A stretch of 48,284 nt of DNA from Bordetella parapertussis (GTDB lineage: Bacteria; Pseudomonadota; Gammaproteobacteria; Burkholderiales; Burkholderiaceae_C): NCBI GenBank assembly GCA_945873925.1, contig CAMCES010000010.1, positions 1-48,284 of the forward strand, given 5' to 3'. A program made the position numbers and the translations under genes. Shown one piece after another: positions 6,417-16,400 of this stretch. Under the pieces are notes generated by a model. It saw only the letters and a list, made by a program, of their open reading frames with translations. It had not been told where the DNA came from and did no database searches. How positions within the stretch are numbered: position 1 is the stretch's first letter; each line of letters begins with the position of its first letter.

Positions 6417-9400
6417 TCAGCGTATTTGCACAATGGAATCAAACAATTGACCAGAAATTTGCAGCGCCTTGGCAGCCGCTTGGTAGGCTTGTTGAAAACG
6501 AATCAAATCTGCTGCTTCGTCATCCAAATTCACACCGGACACTTTGTCACGTGCGCTTTTGGCTTGGTCGTTCACCACGGTCAAGGCTTGTTGCGTGATG
6601 CGGGCTTGCTGCGCGGCATTGCCCACGTCATTGACTTGATCGATGTAACTCTCTGCCAAGGTTTTGTTGCCCACAATTTTTCGTTGGGACAAATCCGCCA
6701 TGACCAACATGTTTTCGTTGTTGCCAATACCGTCGTTGTTGCCATCCACTTGGAACACATCGCCGACATCGGGGGCGCGTGAAAACTTGATGGCCAAGCC
6801 CTGGTAGTTGATGACCGGGTCTAAAACGGTATTGTCATAACGGCGGTTCACCAACTCGGTGTTGGTTTTGCCATCCATGATGACGTAACGGTCGGGCTCG
6901 ATGAATTTGATTTGCAGGTTTTGCGCCCGCAGTTTGTCTTTGGGGTCGATCGGTTCGCCATCAAAGCTGGCGGCAATCGTGGCTTTGCCTTGACCGGTGA
7001 CAAACACCAGCAAGTCATCCGGCACTTTGCCTTCAATGTAGGCAGCGGTTCTGAAGCCGAGCAAGCTGAGGTCAAAGGGTGTGCCGGTTTGACGCGCATC
7101 GACGGGGCCGTACTCGCCAAATGACAGTCGAATATCGGACTTGGTCGGGTCACCCAAGCGGCGCGTCATGCGCACCATGCCATGGAACTTTTCCGACCCT
7201 TCGCTGATATTCAAACTCAGGGCGTTGGACGACTTGCCGCCTGAGTCCAACGGGCCGATTTCAATCGATTCGCCCTCTTTACCCAGCACGTTTTCTAAAA
7301 TCAAGTCACCGTTGTCAGCCAACCGCGCGGTCACGCCGGTGGCTTCACTCTTGATTTGTATGGCTTGCACAAAAGTCAGCAGGTCTTTGTACTGCGCGGG
7401 GAACTTGGCGCCCACAGGCAGCTTGCCAATCACCACACCGTTGATGGTGAGTTCTTTGTGGAAATCAAGTGAGGCCGAAGGCAGGCGGATTTCATTGAAA
7501 ATTTCCGCATGCTTCAAGTCATTGGCATGCACATCCGCAGCCTCAAGGTGTGCGGCTGCTTTGGTGCCATTGAAGCCGCGAATCAAGCCGGTGAGAATGG
7601 TTTTTTTGCCGTTGGTATCGGTCTCTTTGCCGGTGAAATAAATTTGCTCCTCGCCGATGCGAATCACACCGCCTTCGTCTGGAAAGAAATCCGTGTTGCG
7701 CACCTTCAAGGTCAAGTCCGCGGCCGACATGGACGCTTGTAATAACGACTTGTCCGAGGTGAAACTGGGGTTGCTGTCAACTCCCGCATTCAACCAGTCT
7801 GCAACTTGTTGTGGGCCCAATATTTGATCGGCATCAAGTTTCAACTCGCCCAAAGCCAAGTCATTGAGTTTGATCGCGCCTTTGGGAATCACCACCAATT
7901 CAGTCGATGAAGCGATGGGCACGACGCGTTTGCTGACCAATTGAGCTGGCACGGGTGTGGGGTCATCGGGCTGTCCGAGTTTGTCGAACTGCTGCTCGTA
8001 CAACACACTGGCCTTGGTGCCATAAAACACATTGGTGTCCAAGTAGCCCTTTTCGCCCGACATGTTCATGTAGGCGTCGCTGTAGGTCAGTGCCGGGTTG
8101 AAACCGTTGTCGGTATTCAACATCTGGAACTTCTCATCCTCCGACAAACGGGTGCCAATCAGGTGACGACCATCGCGTGTGAGAAGCTGCAAATGCTGTC
8201 CTGGCTTGACGTTGTCCAGGTAAATCGTGGGCTCCGTGATGCCAGTGGCAATGGTCGTGACAGGTGCAAACAAGCGCCCACCACCCACTTCAATACCAAC
8301 CGGATTGTTGGTAAAGGGGTTGTCAATCAAATTCAGATTGCTGATGCCAAGCGGCATCTCTGAGGGCACGAAACTCACCCGCGCCCGCACATCGCTGGCG
8401 TTGTTGGTGTTCTCGCTGACGCGGAACAAGCCACCGGTGGTCACCCGCATCGGGTCTTGCAACAGCACGCGAATGCCCAGTGATGCTGATGCAGCATTGG
8501 GGTCGATGCGCAGCAAATCCACGCCAATTTGGCCATAACCGTCAATGCCACCGCGTTGGATGGTGTTGACTTCATTGACAAAGGTTTGCGCCAAAAAATC
8601 CAGGCTTTTTTGAGCGGGTTCCAGCACTTGGCTGATGAACGTGTTCAAGCCGCCGATTTCACCCCCGCTGGCACCCGACAAAGGCTCGGTGTTGCCGTAA
8701 GGGTCGATCACCATGTCCAATTGACTGACCGAGTTCGGGTCAAAACCAATCGGACGCGATTTCAAGCCGTCCACCACCAAGCTTTGCTTCATGGTGTTGC
8801 CCAAACTGACCGACACGATGCCGTTGTTGGTGAAGCTGGTTTTGATGCGCGAGAACTCTGAAATTTGCCGCAGCAACAAATCACGGCGGTCCAGCAGCTC
8901 GGAGGACTGACCTTCAAGCGTGGGGGATTTAGTGAGCTGTTGATTGACCAAGGACAGTTGCTCGGTCAGGGTGTTCATCTGGCCTGCCGCACTCTCCAAG
9001 GCTTGGCGGGTTTCCGTTGACACCAAATTCAATTGGCCTGCCAACTCGGCAAAACGCGAACCCACGCCTTCGCTGGAGCGGATGAAGCTGGTGCGCATGA
9101 CCGTGGATGCCGGATCAACCGACAAACTGCGTGCGGCATCAAAAAACGTATCCAGCGCGGAGCTCAGGCCCACGCTCTTGTCACCCATGATGTCCATCAC
9201 CCGTTGCGAATAGTTCACCAAGGGCTCTTGTGTGGCCAAGTCGGTGTTGCTGTTGCGCAGGTTGCTTTCGGCAAAGGTGTCAAACGCCCGCTTGACAGCG
9301 GTGAACAGCACACCCGTGCCCAAGAACATATTGGCTTGCTTGGACGGTGCGCTTTGTTGCAGCGTGGAGGTTTGACGGGAATACCCTTCGGTGCTGACGT

Positions 9401-9482
9401 TGGCAATGTTGTTACTGACCGTGCCCAAGGCGCGTTGATAAGCAGCAACGGCCGTACTGCTGATGCCCAACATGGCGCTCAT
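6417..9482 (-). CDS. flgK: Flagellar hook-associated protein 1 FlgK, enlarged (1021 aa)
   Basis: FlgK is the first junction protein between hook and filament. Residues 1-320 are typical: MSAMLGISSTAVAAYQRALGTVSNNIANVSTEGYSRQ, then LLDRRDLLLRQIS and the GGEIGGLN segment. The last 90 residues end with the canonical LIRFQQAYQAAAKALQISGQLFDSIVQIR. Usual lengths are about 450-650; here roughly 550 additional or divergent residues (about 340-890) form a large exposed region. It is not low-complexity and not obviously repetitive. The ATG overlaps the flgJ stop by four bases, implying coupled translation. The core identity is certain; the function of the insert is unknown. Confidence 0.93.
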   Translation of the reverse strand: MSAMLGISSTAVAAYQRALGTVSNNIANVSTEGYSRQTSTLQQSAPSKQANMFLGTGVLFTAVKRAFDTFAESNLRNSNTDLATQEPLVNYSQRVMDIMGDKSVGLSSALDTFFDAARSLSVDPASTVMRTSFIRSSEGVGSRFAELAGQLNLVSTETRQALESAAGQMNTLTEQLSLVNQQLTKSPTLEGQSSELLDRRDLLLRQISEFSRIKTSFTNNGIVSVSLGNTMKQSLVVDGLKSRPIGFDPNSVSQLDMVIDPYGNTEPLSGASGGEIGGLNTFISQVLEPAQKSLDFLAQTFVNEVNTIQRGGIDGYGQIGVDLLRIDPNAASASLGIRVLLQDPMRVTTGGLFRVSENTNNASDVRARVSFVPSEMPLGISNLNLIDNPFTNNPVGIEVGGGRLFAPVTTIATGITEPTIYLDNVKPGQHLQLLTRDGRHLIGTRLSEDEKFQMLNTDNGFNPALTYSDAYMNMSGEKGYLDTNVFYGTKASVLYEQQFDKLGQPDDPTPVPAQLVSKRVVPIASSTELVVIPKGAIKLNDLALGELKLDADQILGPQQVADWLNAGVDSNPSFTSDKSLLQASMSAADLTLKVRNTDFFPDEGGVIRIGEEQIYFTGKETDTNGKKTILTGLIRGFNGTKAAAHLEAADVHANDLKHAEIFNEIRLPSASLDFHKELTINGVVIGKLPVGAKFPAQYKDLLTFVQAIQIKSEATGVTARLADNGDLILENVLGKEGESIEIGPLDSGGKSSNALSLNISEGSEKFHGMVRMTRRLGDPTKSDIRLSFGEYGPVDARQTGTPFDLSLLGFRTAAYIEGKVPDDLLVFVTGQGKATIAASFDGEPIDPKDKLRAQNLQIKFIEPDRYVIMDGKTNTELVNRRYDNTVLDPVINYQGLAIKFSRAPDVGDVFQVDGNNDGIGNNENMLVMADLSQRKIVGNKTLAESYIDQVNDVGNAAQQARITQQALTVVNDQAKSARDKVSGVNLDDEAADLIRFQQAYQAAAKALQISGQLFDSIVQIR

Positions 9483-9997
9483 GGCTCACTCCTGGTGGAT
9501 GGCAACGCAATGCTCTTGTGGATGGGCAAGGGTTTGATGATTTGTTGGGGCAAGGCCATGGCGTCTTGCACCTTGGGCTGCAAACTCATCGGCTGGACCG
9601 GTTGATGCAAGGGCATGCCCGCTGGAATCAGAGACTTGCTGCCTTCGCGCACGGACAACATGTCTGCCGTGCTGGGCGTAGCTTGGTTGGCGGTCATTTG
9701 CTTGACCACCACATCGGCAAAGCCCAGGGCGTTGCGCTTGGCCATTTGCATGGAAATTTCTTTGTCGTACATGCCTTGGAATGTTTCCAACGCATCGGAC
9801 TGAAACATGTCACTTTTCATGACATTCGAGGCATCACGCATCGACTTGAGCATCATTTGAATGAACAAGGCTTCAAACTGTTCGGCCGACTCACGCAAAG
9901 CACCGGCCTGGTTGCGCTGGGCTTTGCCACGCAATTCGCCCAGCGCCGAAAAGTCCGTATAGGACTTGGCGCTGGTGGTGTTGAGGTAGTCGTTCAT
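9479..9997 (-). CDS. flgJ: Rod-binding protein FlgJ, without muramidase domain
   Basis: The 172-residue product contains only the rod-cap domain of FlgJ. AEQFEALFIQMMLKSMRDAS (about 38-57) and DALETFQGMYDKEISMQMAKRNALGFADVVVKQM (about 67-101) match the N-terminal half of E. coli FlgJ. A Pro/Gln-rich tail follows. The C-terminal glucosaminidase that cuts peptidoglycan in enterobacterial FlgJ is absent. The separate LysM/SLT-like gene at 19421 may supply that activity. It lies between flgI (eight-base gap) and flgK (four-base overlap). Confidence 0.92.
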   Translation of the reverse strand: MNDYLNTTSAKSYTDFSALGELRGKAQRNQAGALRESAEQFEALFIQMMLKSMRDASNVMKSDMFQSDALETFQGMYDKEISMQMAKRNALGFADVVVKQMTANQATPSTADMLSVREGSKSLIPAGMPLHQPVQPMSLQPKVQDAMALPQQIIKPLPIHKSIALPSTRSEP

Positions 9998-10005
9998 GTC
10001 AGCAC

Positions 10006-11139
10006 TTAAATAATGACCAACTCCGCCCGCAAACTGCCGGAGCTTTTCAAAGCCTCCAAGATGGCAATCAAGGCCGAAGGACTGGCACCGATTTGGTTGA
10101 CCGCGTCCACGATTTCGCGTAAGTCCACCCCTGGCTTGAACAAGAACATCGGGTTTTTGGGTTCGGTCACCGCGATGTCTGCGTTTTGCACCGGTGTGGT
10201 CACGCCATCTGTCAAGGGGTTAGGTTGTGACACTTCGTTGGTGGCCGTGATCGCCACTGAAATCGTGCCATGGGAAACGGCAGCAGCAGTCACACGCACA
10301 GCGCGGTTGATGACGACAGTGCCGGTGCGCGAATTGATGACCACCCGGGCATTGGGCTCAGCCGGTGTGACCTCGATGTTTTCCAACATGCCCATGAAGG
10401 CCACACGTTGATTCAAGTTTTCAGGTGCTCGTACCGATATCGATGTGCCATCGATGGCTTGTGCCACGTCGCCACCAAATTTTGAATTGATCGCTGACAC
10501 AACGGCGCTGGTGGTTGAGAAATCGTTGTCACGCATGTTCAACACCAGGAATTCAGATTTTTCAAAGGGTGTCTCCACCATGCGCTCGACAATCGCGCCA
10601 CTGGGAATACGCCCTGCTGTGGGCACACCAATCGCCACTTTGGAGCCAGCTGCCGCCGCGTCAATGCCGGTGGCGGTGAGAGCGCCTTGCGCCAGTGCGT
10701 AAATTTCGCCATCCACGCCGCGCATGGCCGTGAGAATCAGATTCCCGCCGCGCAAATTCGTGGCCTTGCCAATCGCCGACACATTCACGTCAATGCGCTG
10801 GCCTGGCTTGGCAAAGCCCGGCAAATCAGCGGTCACCATCACGGCAGCGGCGTTTTTGATGTCCAAACGGCTGGCAGATGCGGCCTGTTCAAAGTCAGAC
10901 ATGGGGCCGTCAATCCGCACGCCCATTTGAGCCAACATGGCTTTCATGCTTTGCGTGGTGAACGGCACCGAGGCGTCGTCGCCCGTGCCTTGCAAACCCA
11001 CGACCAAACCAAATCCAATCAGTTGATTGGAGCGCTGAGCAGCCACGGTGGCCAGGTCTTTCACGCGGTCGGCCCAAGCAGGCATGGCCGTGGCGAAAGC
11101 CAAGGCCATCAAGAGTGTTTTGAAACGAGGGGTTGTCAT
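10006..11139 (-). CDS. flgI: Flagellar P-ring protein FlgI
   Basis: The 377-residue product has a Sec signal peptide (TLLMALAFATAMPAWA, cleavage before DRVKDLATV). The family hallmarks NQLIGFGLVVGLQGTGDD, GGNLILTAMRGVDGEIYALAQG and the C-terminal LREIVDAVNQIGASPSALIAILEALKSSGSLRAELVII follow. It forms the periplasmic P ring in the peptidoglycan layer that bushes the rod. Length and ends are normal. It lies 16 bases downstream of flgH in the same run. Confidence 0.97.
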   Translation of the reverse strand: MTTPRFKTLLMALAFATAMPAWADRVKDLATVAAQRSNQLIGFGLVVGLQGTGDDASVPFTTQSMKAMLAQMGVRIDGPMSDFEQAASASRLDIKNAAAVMVTADLPGFAKPGQRIDVNVSAIGKATNLRGGNLILTAMRGVDGEIYALAQGALTATGIDAAAAGSKVAIGVPTAGRIPSGAIVERMVETPFEKSEFLVLNMRDNDFSTTSAVVSAINSKFGGDVAQAIDGTSISVRAPENLNQRVAFMGMLENIEVTPAEPNARVVINSRTGTVVINRAVRVTAAAVSHGTISVAITATNEVSQPNPLTDGVTTPVQNADIAVTEPKNPMFLFKPGVDLREIVDAVNQIGASPSALIAILEALKSSGSLRAELVII

Positions 11140-11155
11140 CTGCGCTTGTCCAGGG

Positions 11156-11842
11156 TTAGAAAGGCCAGAATTTCAGCAGGCCTGAGGTGCCCCAGCCTGG
11201 CTTGCTGGCTGCTGCCAATTCACCAGAACCGCGGTAGGCGATTTGGGCATTGGCCAAGCGCAAGGATTGCACCGTGCCATTGGGACCAATGTCTTGTGGG
11301 CGAATCACGCCTGACACCTGAATCACTTCCGTGCCTTCTGACAAGCCGAGTTTCTTTTCGCCACGCACCACCAAATTCCCATTGGCCAGAATTTCAATCA
11401 CGGTCACCGTGACAGAGCCTGTCAAGCTGGCTTTTTGGTCTGCTGTGCCTTTGCCACTGCTGGCTGTGGCCGATTCATTCAGATTGATGCCACCCAGCAG
11501 GGGAATGGCCCTTTCAACACGTGTAGCCACGCCCGCGGGTACAGCGGTGTTGGAGGCTTCACGGCTGACATCTGTTTTTTGACTGCGGGCCGCTTGGGTC
11601 GACTCGTTCAAGAGCACGGTGACCAAATCGCCGACTTGGTAATTGCGACCGCGACCAAACCAGGCATCGCTTTGACGGTTGCCATAAATGCCGCCAGTGG
11701 CTGGGCGTGTTTGTTCATTGGCCAGCGGGTAAACCGGCGCAAAGTCGGGCGACGGTGTGAGTGGCGCCATCACAGGGTTGGGGTTGTTGGCACAAGCTTG
11801 CAAGCCCAACAGAACGAATAAGATCAAGAAAGATTTTTTCAT
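11156..11842 (-). CDS. flgH: Flagellar L-ring lipoprotein FlgH
   Basis: The 228-residue product begins with a lipoprotein signal peptide whose lipobox is LQAC (acylated Cys17). It continues with SDAWFGRGRNYQVGDLVTVLLNESTQA and the closing VSGVIRPQDIGPNGTVQSLRLANAQIAYRGSGELAAASKPGW and KFWPF, all FlgH hallmarks. It forms the outer-membrane L ring around the rod. It sits between flgG and flgI. Confidence 0.97.
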   Translation of the reverse strand: MKKSFLILFVLLGLQACANNPNPVMAPLTPSPDFAPVYPLANEQTRPATGGIYGNRQSDAWFGRGRNYQVGDLVTVLLNESTQAARSQKTDVSREASNTAVPAGVATRVERAIPLLGGINLNESATASSGKGTADQKASLTGSVTVTVIEILANGNLVVRGEKKLGLSEGTEVIQVSGVIRPQDIGPNGTVQSLRLANAQIAYRGSGELAAASKPGWGTSGLLKFWPF

Positions 11843-11857
11843 GGCAGTCTCAATGCA

Positions 11858-12643
11858 TCAGAGGTTTTGGTTCAAATACTTCAACATGCCATCGACCGAT
11901 TCGATCGACTTGGAATTGATTTCGTAAGCGCGTTGGGTTTCGATCATGTTGACCATTTCTTCCACCACATTGACGTTGGAGGCTTCCAACGAGCCTTGGT
12001 TCAAGACACCCGCGCCGACGGTGCCGGGTTGCAGCAACTGCACCGGTCCGCTGGAGGCCGTGGCTGCCAACAGGTTGTTGCCCAGCGGCTTCAAGCCACT
12101 TGGGTTGACAAACTTGGCGATCTGAATTTGGCCCAGCACCTGCTGACCACCGCCAGCGACCAGCTCAACCGACACCGTGCCATCGCGGCCAACGGTGAGT
12201 GAAGAAGCATTGCCTGGAATGGTGATTTGCGGCTCCAGAAAGAACCCGGTGGAGGTGACCAACTGGCCGGTGCCAGTCAGTTTGAAAGCACCGTCACGTG
12301 TGTAAGCGATGGTGCCGTCTTGTTGCTGGATTTGAAAAAAGCCGTCGCCCATGATGGCCACGTCCAAAGGGTTTTGACTGTTGATCAAATTGCCTTGAAT
12401 ATGCAGCTTCTCAGTGGCCACCACTTTGGTACCTGTGCCCAGCATCAAGCCGGTGGGTGATTGGGTATTGGCCGTGGTTTGACCACCCGCTTGGCGGATG
12501 TTTTGATACAGCAAATCCTCGAACACCGCGCGGTCACGCTTGAAGCCCGTGGTGCTGACGTTGGCCAAGTTGTTGGAGATGACGTTCATGCGCGTTTGCT
12601 GCGCGTCCAAGCCGGTCTTGGCTACCCACAATGCTGCATCCAT
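11858..12643 (-). CDS. flgG: Distal rod protein FlgG
   Basis: The 261-residue product starts LWVAKTGLDAQQTRMNVISNNLANVSTTGFKRDRA (basal-body rod motif). It ends NQGSLEASNVNVVEEMVNMIETQRAYEINSKSIESVDGMLKYLNQNL, the FlgG C-terminal signature. The length equals that of E. coli FlgG (260), so the rod has not expanded with the hook. FlgG builds the distal rod through the P and L rings and connects to the hook. Confidence 0.97.
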   Translation of the reverse strand: MDAALWVAKTGLDAQQTRMNVISNNLANVSTTGFKRDRAVFEDLLYQNIRQAGGQTTANTQSPTGLMLGTGTKVVATEKLHIQGNLINSQNPLDVAIMGDGFFQIQQQDGTIAYTRDGAFKLTGTGQLVTSTGFFLEPQITIPGNASSLTVGRDGTVSVELVAGGGQQVLGQIQIAKFVNPSGLKPLGNNLLAATASSGPVQLLQPGTVGAGVLNQGSLEASNVNVVEEMVNMIETQRAYEINSKSIESVDGMLKYLNQNL

Positions 12644-12689
12644 CGATTCACCCCTGTTTTACTTTGTCAAAAAAATCACCTGCTGTTGA

Positions 12690-13454
12690 TCAACTCAGCT
12701 TCATCATGGACGCGCCAGACTGATCGTTGTCATGACTGGTCTTGACCATGCGCACCTGTTGTTCAAACATGCGGGACTGCTCAATCAGTTTCACCATCAC
12801 ATCGGCTGGATTGACATTGCTGCCTTCCAGCGCTTGCGGGGTCACTGATGTCCGTACAGGACCATTAGCAAAATCCGAGCCTGTCGGTTTGTCGTGCACT
12901 TTGAACAGGCCGTCTTCGCGGCGTGTCATCAGGGTTTGACTGGCGTCTCTGAGTAATAAAGTAGCAACCAATTCAGCTTGTTGTACGCCAGGTTGACTCG
13001 TATCGGTGGCATAAACACCGCCATCTTGGGCAATATCGACTCTGGAGCCAGGCGGGATGGTGATCGGCGTGTTGCCCTCACCCATCACCGGATGGCCGTT
13101 GCCGGTCAGCAACTCACCGTTTACTGACAGGTGCAAGTCGCCACGACGCGTGAAAGCCAGTTCGCCGTTGGGCGAGCGCACGCCCAAGACGGTTTGGTCG
13201 TTCATCATGATGTCCAGATCGCGGCCCGTGGCCATCAACGGCCCGGGTGTCATCTTGATAAAGTCCAAATGGGCTGCTTGCGGTTGGAAGTTAGAGTCAA
13301 AACCTTCGCCCTCGGCCTTGAAGGCCTTCATCGACACCTCGTACGAGCGCTTGAAACCGTTGGTTGCAATATTGGCCATGTCATTGGCCAGGTTTTGACG
13401 GGCCAATCGCATTTCAGTGATGGCGGCAGATGCATTAAAGGCTAGACGATCCAT
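12690..13454 (-). CDS. flgF: Proximal rod protein FlgF
   Basis: The 254-residue product has the rod motif LARQNLANDMANIATNGFKRSYE near its N-terminus. Its C-terminus has ALEGSNVNPADVMVKLIEQSRMFEQQVRMVKT. The central part (RRGDLHLSVNGELLTGNGHPVMGEG) is the FlgF/FlgG fold. Size is normal. It sits directly after flgE and before flgG, the usual order. Confidence 0.93.
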   Translation of the reverse strand: MDRLAFNASAAITEMRLARQNLANDMANIATNGFKRSYEVSMKAFKAEGEGFDSNFQPQAAHLDFIKMTPGPLMATGRDLDIMMNDQTVLGVRSPNGELAFTRRGDLHLSVNGELLTGNGHPVMGEGNTPITIPPGSRVDIAQDGGVYATDTSQPGVQQAELVATLLLRDASQTLMTRREDGLFKVHDKPTGSDFANGPVRTSVTPQALEGSNVNPADVMVKLIEQSRMFEQQVRMVKTSHDNDQSGASMMKLS

Positions 13455-13476
13455 GTCGATTCTCTAAGGAGGAGCT

Positions 13477-16400
13477 TTACGCTCTGATTTGGATAATGGA
13501 TTGGGTCATGGTGGTGCTGGTCTCAATCGCCTTGGCATTGGCCTGGAAGTTCCGCTGCTCGGTGATCAAGTCCACCAACTCTTGCGTCAAGTCGACGTTG
13601 GCACGCTCGGTGGCACCGGAGCGCACCGTACCGAAACCGGCTGAACCGGCTTCGCCGTACTTGGCCGCACCGGATGTGGCCGATTTGTAGTAGCTGGTGT
13701 CACCAATCTGACGAAGACCAGTCGGGTTGGAGAAGTTGACCAAGACCACCTTGCCCAATGATTTTTGGGCACCGTTGGAGTAAGACGCGTTGACCAAACC
13801 ATCGTCACCCACCGACAAGCCCACCAAGTCACCTTCGGGCGCACCGTCTTGCGACTGTGATAGCACCGCGTAGGGGGAAGAGAACTGTGTCGATTTGGAA
13901 TAGTTGATGTTGATGGTCAAAGCACCCTTACCATCAGGCAGATACACCGTGTCCAACTGCGAACCCTGCTTGGGCGACACCAAGTTACCGCCGGTGTCAA
14001 AGGTCAATTCGCCTTTTTCCAAGAAGATCGGTGACCATTCGGGCAGGTTCTTGAAGCCATCTGGGCTGAAGGTTTCCTTGCCAAACTCGTCGATGTACAT
14101 GGCCACGGCCACGCCATTGACGGTTTGTGTGTACTGGGTTGGTTTGATCCAGCTTGATGTGTTGCCTCGGCCGCCATCCACTTTGGCCAAGCCCCATTGG
14201 CTGTCACCTGAAACCTTGATGAAGGAATTGGTCGAAGCTGTACCGGTGGTGAATTTCAAGCTGTTGGTACTGGTGTCATAAGACACCCGCACACCTGAAA
14301 CCATCGAACCGGTCAAACCAGGTTGGTCAGAAGGCCCGGCCAAACGGTTGATGCCGTTTTGCAAAGCCTGCACAAAACTATCGATCGTGTAGGTTTCTTT
14401 CGGTTCCAAATACACCGTGCCCTTGACATCATCGACCGAGACCACGAATTTGTTGTTGGTCAGGTTGACACTGAAGTTGTTGTTGGCGTTGATGCCCAAC
14501 GGCGAGCCATTCATGACCGCAGGTTCAGAGTAAATGCCTCGAACGGCCAAGGTAGAAGGTTTGACTTCGTAGTCTCCATCAGCAGCCAAGCCCAGGCGCT
14601 CTGAAGCATAGTTGCTGGGGTTGCTGATTTTGATGCTGGAGGTGTCACCGGTTGTGCCAGATTTGAAAATGAAGCGTTCGTTCACCGTGTCGTATTCCAC
14701 CTTCATGCCGTAACGCTGTAATTTCAACGGACGGATGTAGTTGTTGGTGATAGAAGGTGAACCCGACAAAGTCACGCCATCGCTGCCTACCTCTTGGGTA
14801 ATAGGGGTGGTGATGCCCAACTGGTTGTTCAGGCCCGACAAGGTGATCGAGTTGCCCAACACCGGCACAAAGCCGAACTGCTGCGTCACGGGGTCATAGC
14901 TGGCCATGACCATATTGTCAGCAGGCAGTGCCTCGATAAAGAAATTGCGTGAGCCCGTGGAGACTTTCGAAGCCGTGGTGGCATCGGCAGTCAAGCTGAA
15001 ATTGGTGATGTTGGAACCGCTGCTGTCGATGATCTTGAGGTCTTTGCCATTGATCACGCTGACGCTGATTTTGGCCACACGCTCATCGGTAAAAGTCGTT
15101 GGATCGGTGTCTTGCAATGTGCTGCGGATTTTTTCTTGAAGTCGGTTGGCCAAGTCGTTGATAGGAACGCTGGACAAGTTGTATTCACCCAGGTTCACGC
15201 TGCTCAAGGTGGTGGCGTCCACAGTCAAGTCAAAGGACTTGAACTCTCTGCCGGTTGGCGTGGTGCCCAAGGGGAAGGAGACATTCGACAAGGTTAATGA
15301 ACTGGGTGTGAGGATGTTGCCATCGGCGTCTTTCACCGTGTCTTGCTGAACCACAGCGCCGCCTTTGATCAGGCTGGGGTAGCCACCGACGGTGGTGGTA
15401 TTGGCTTCCAAAGTCAGCGCACTGATGAACTTGCCAGTGGGCTCTTTCGCCACCAAGGCATTGCTGTTGCGATCCCAGGTGATGCTGACGGCTGCGCCTT
15501 TGGTGGACGCAGCACGAACCGCTGTTTGAATGTCTTTGGCAAACAAATCCAAGTGATCTGGTTTGGTTGGGTCGAAGGTGGCATAGAGGGGTGCAGGATC
15601 AATGCCGGTCATGCTTGGAAATTTGCTGCTGTCCAAAGTGATGGTGTCTGTTTCCGTGGTGCCATCATTGATGGCAAAAGTGATGCTCTTGAAATGGCTC
15701 AGCAGGGGTTCACCGTCAATTGGCTTTTCAGAAAATTCAATGCTGGCAAGGGTTGTTGTGGACTCGTTGCTGGTCACTGTCGGACTGGTCAAGCCTGCTT
15801 TGGCTGTCAGCGCCAAGGCGTTGATTTGGTGGCCACCCTCGTCATTGACGATCAATTGACCCACCACACTGGGGTTGGTTGTGATTTTGACCTGTTCCGC
15901 CTCAAATTGGGATAAACCCAATTCCTGCAATTTGGCTTGCACTTTGTCTTGCAATTCTTGAGCAAAGACATCCAAATCGCTGGGGTCTGCATCGCTCAGG
16001 TCGACCGTGATCGGGTCGCCGTCCAAGGTCATGGTCAGCGAGGTGTAGTCGCCAATTTCAGTCAAGATCACACCATTTAACGATTTTGAGTTCTCAATCA
16101 GGTTCTGTGCGCCCGTGCTGATGCTGCGCAGCACAAAGTTGGAAATATTGGCGCCGCCAGCATCGGTGACACGCACCTCATTGCCGTTTTGCACATTCAC
16201 CGTGACTTTGCTGGCGGCTTCAGCCGTGTAACCCAAGCGCTGCTGCAAGTCCAACTGGATACGGCCTTGCAACTTGTCGGTCAAGTCTTCCATCGGTTTG
16301 GTGCTGAGCGTGGTGCCCAAGTCGATCTGGTTCGAAACAACCTGCCCATCAATCGTCATGGTGTAGCCCTTGAACTCACCGGGTGAAGGGGATGCACTGA

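Noticed and set aside
5523..6782. 419-codon open frame opposite flgL and flgK
   Set aside because: It spans two genes on the other strand, is His/Gln/Gly-rich and has no recognisable motif; a shadow frame.
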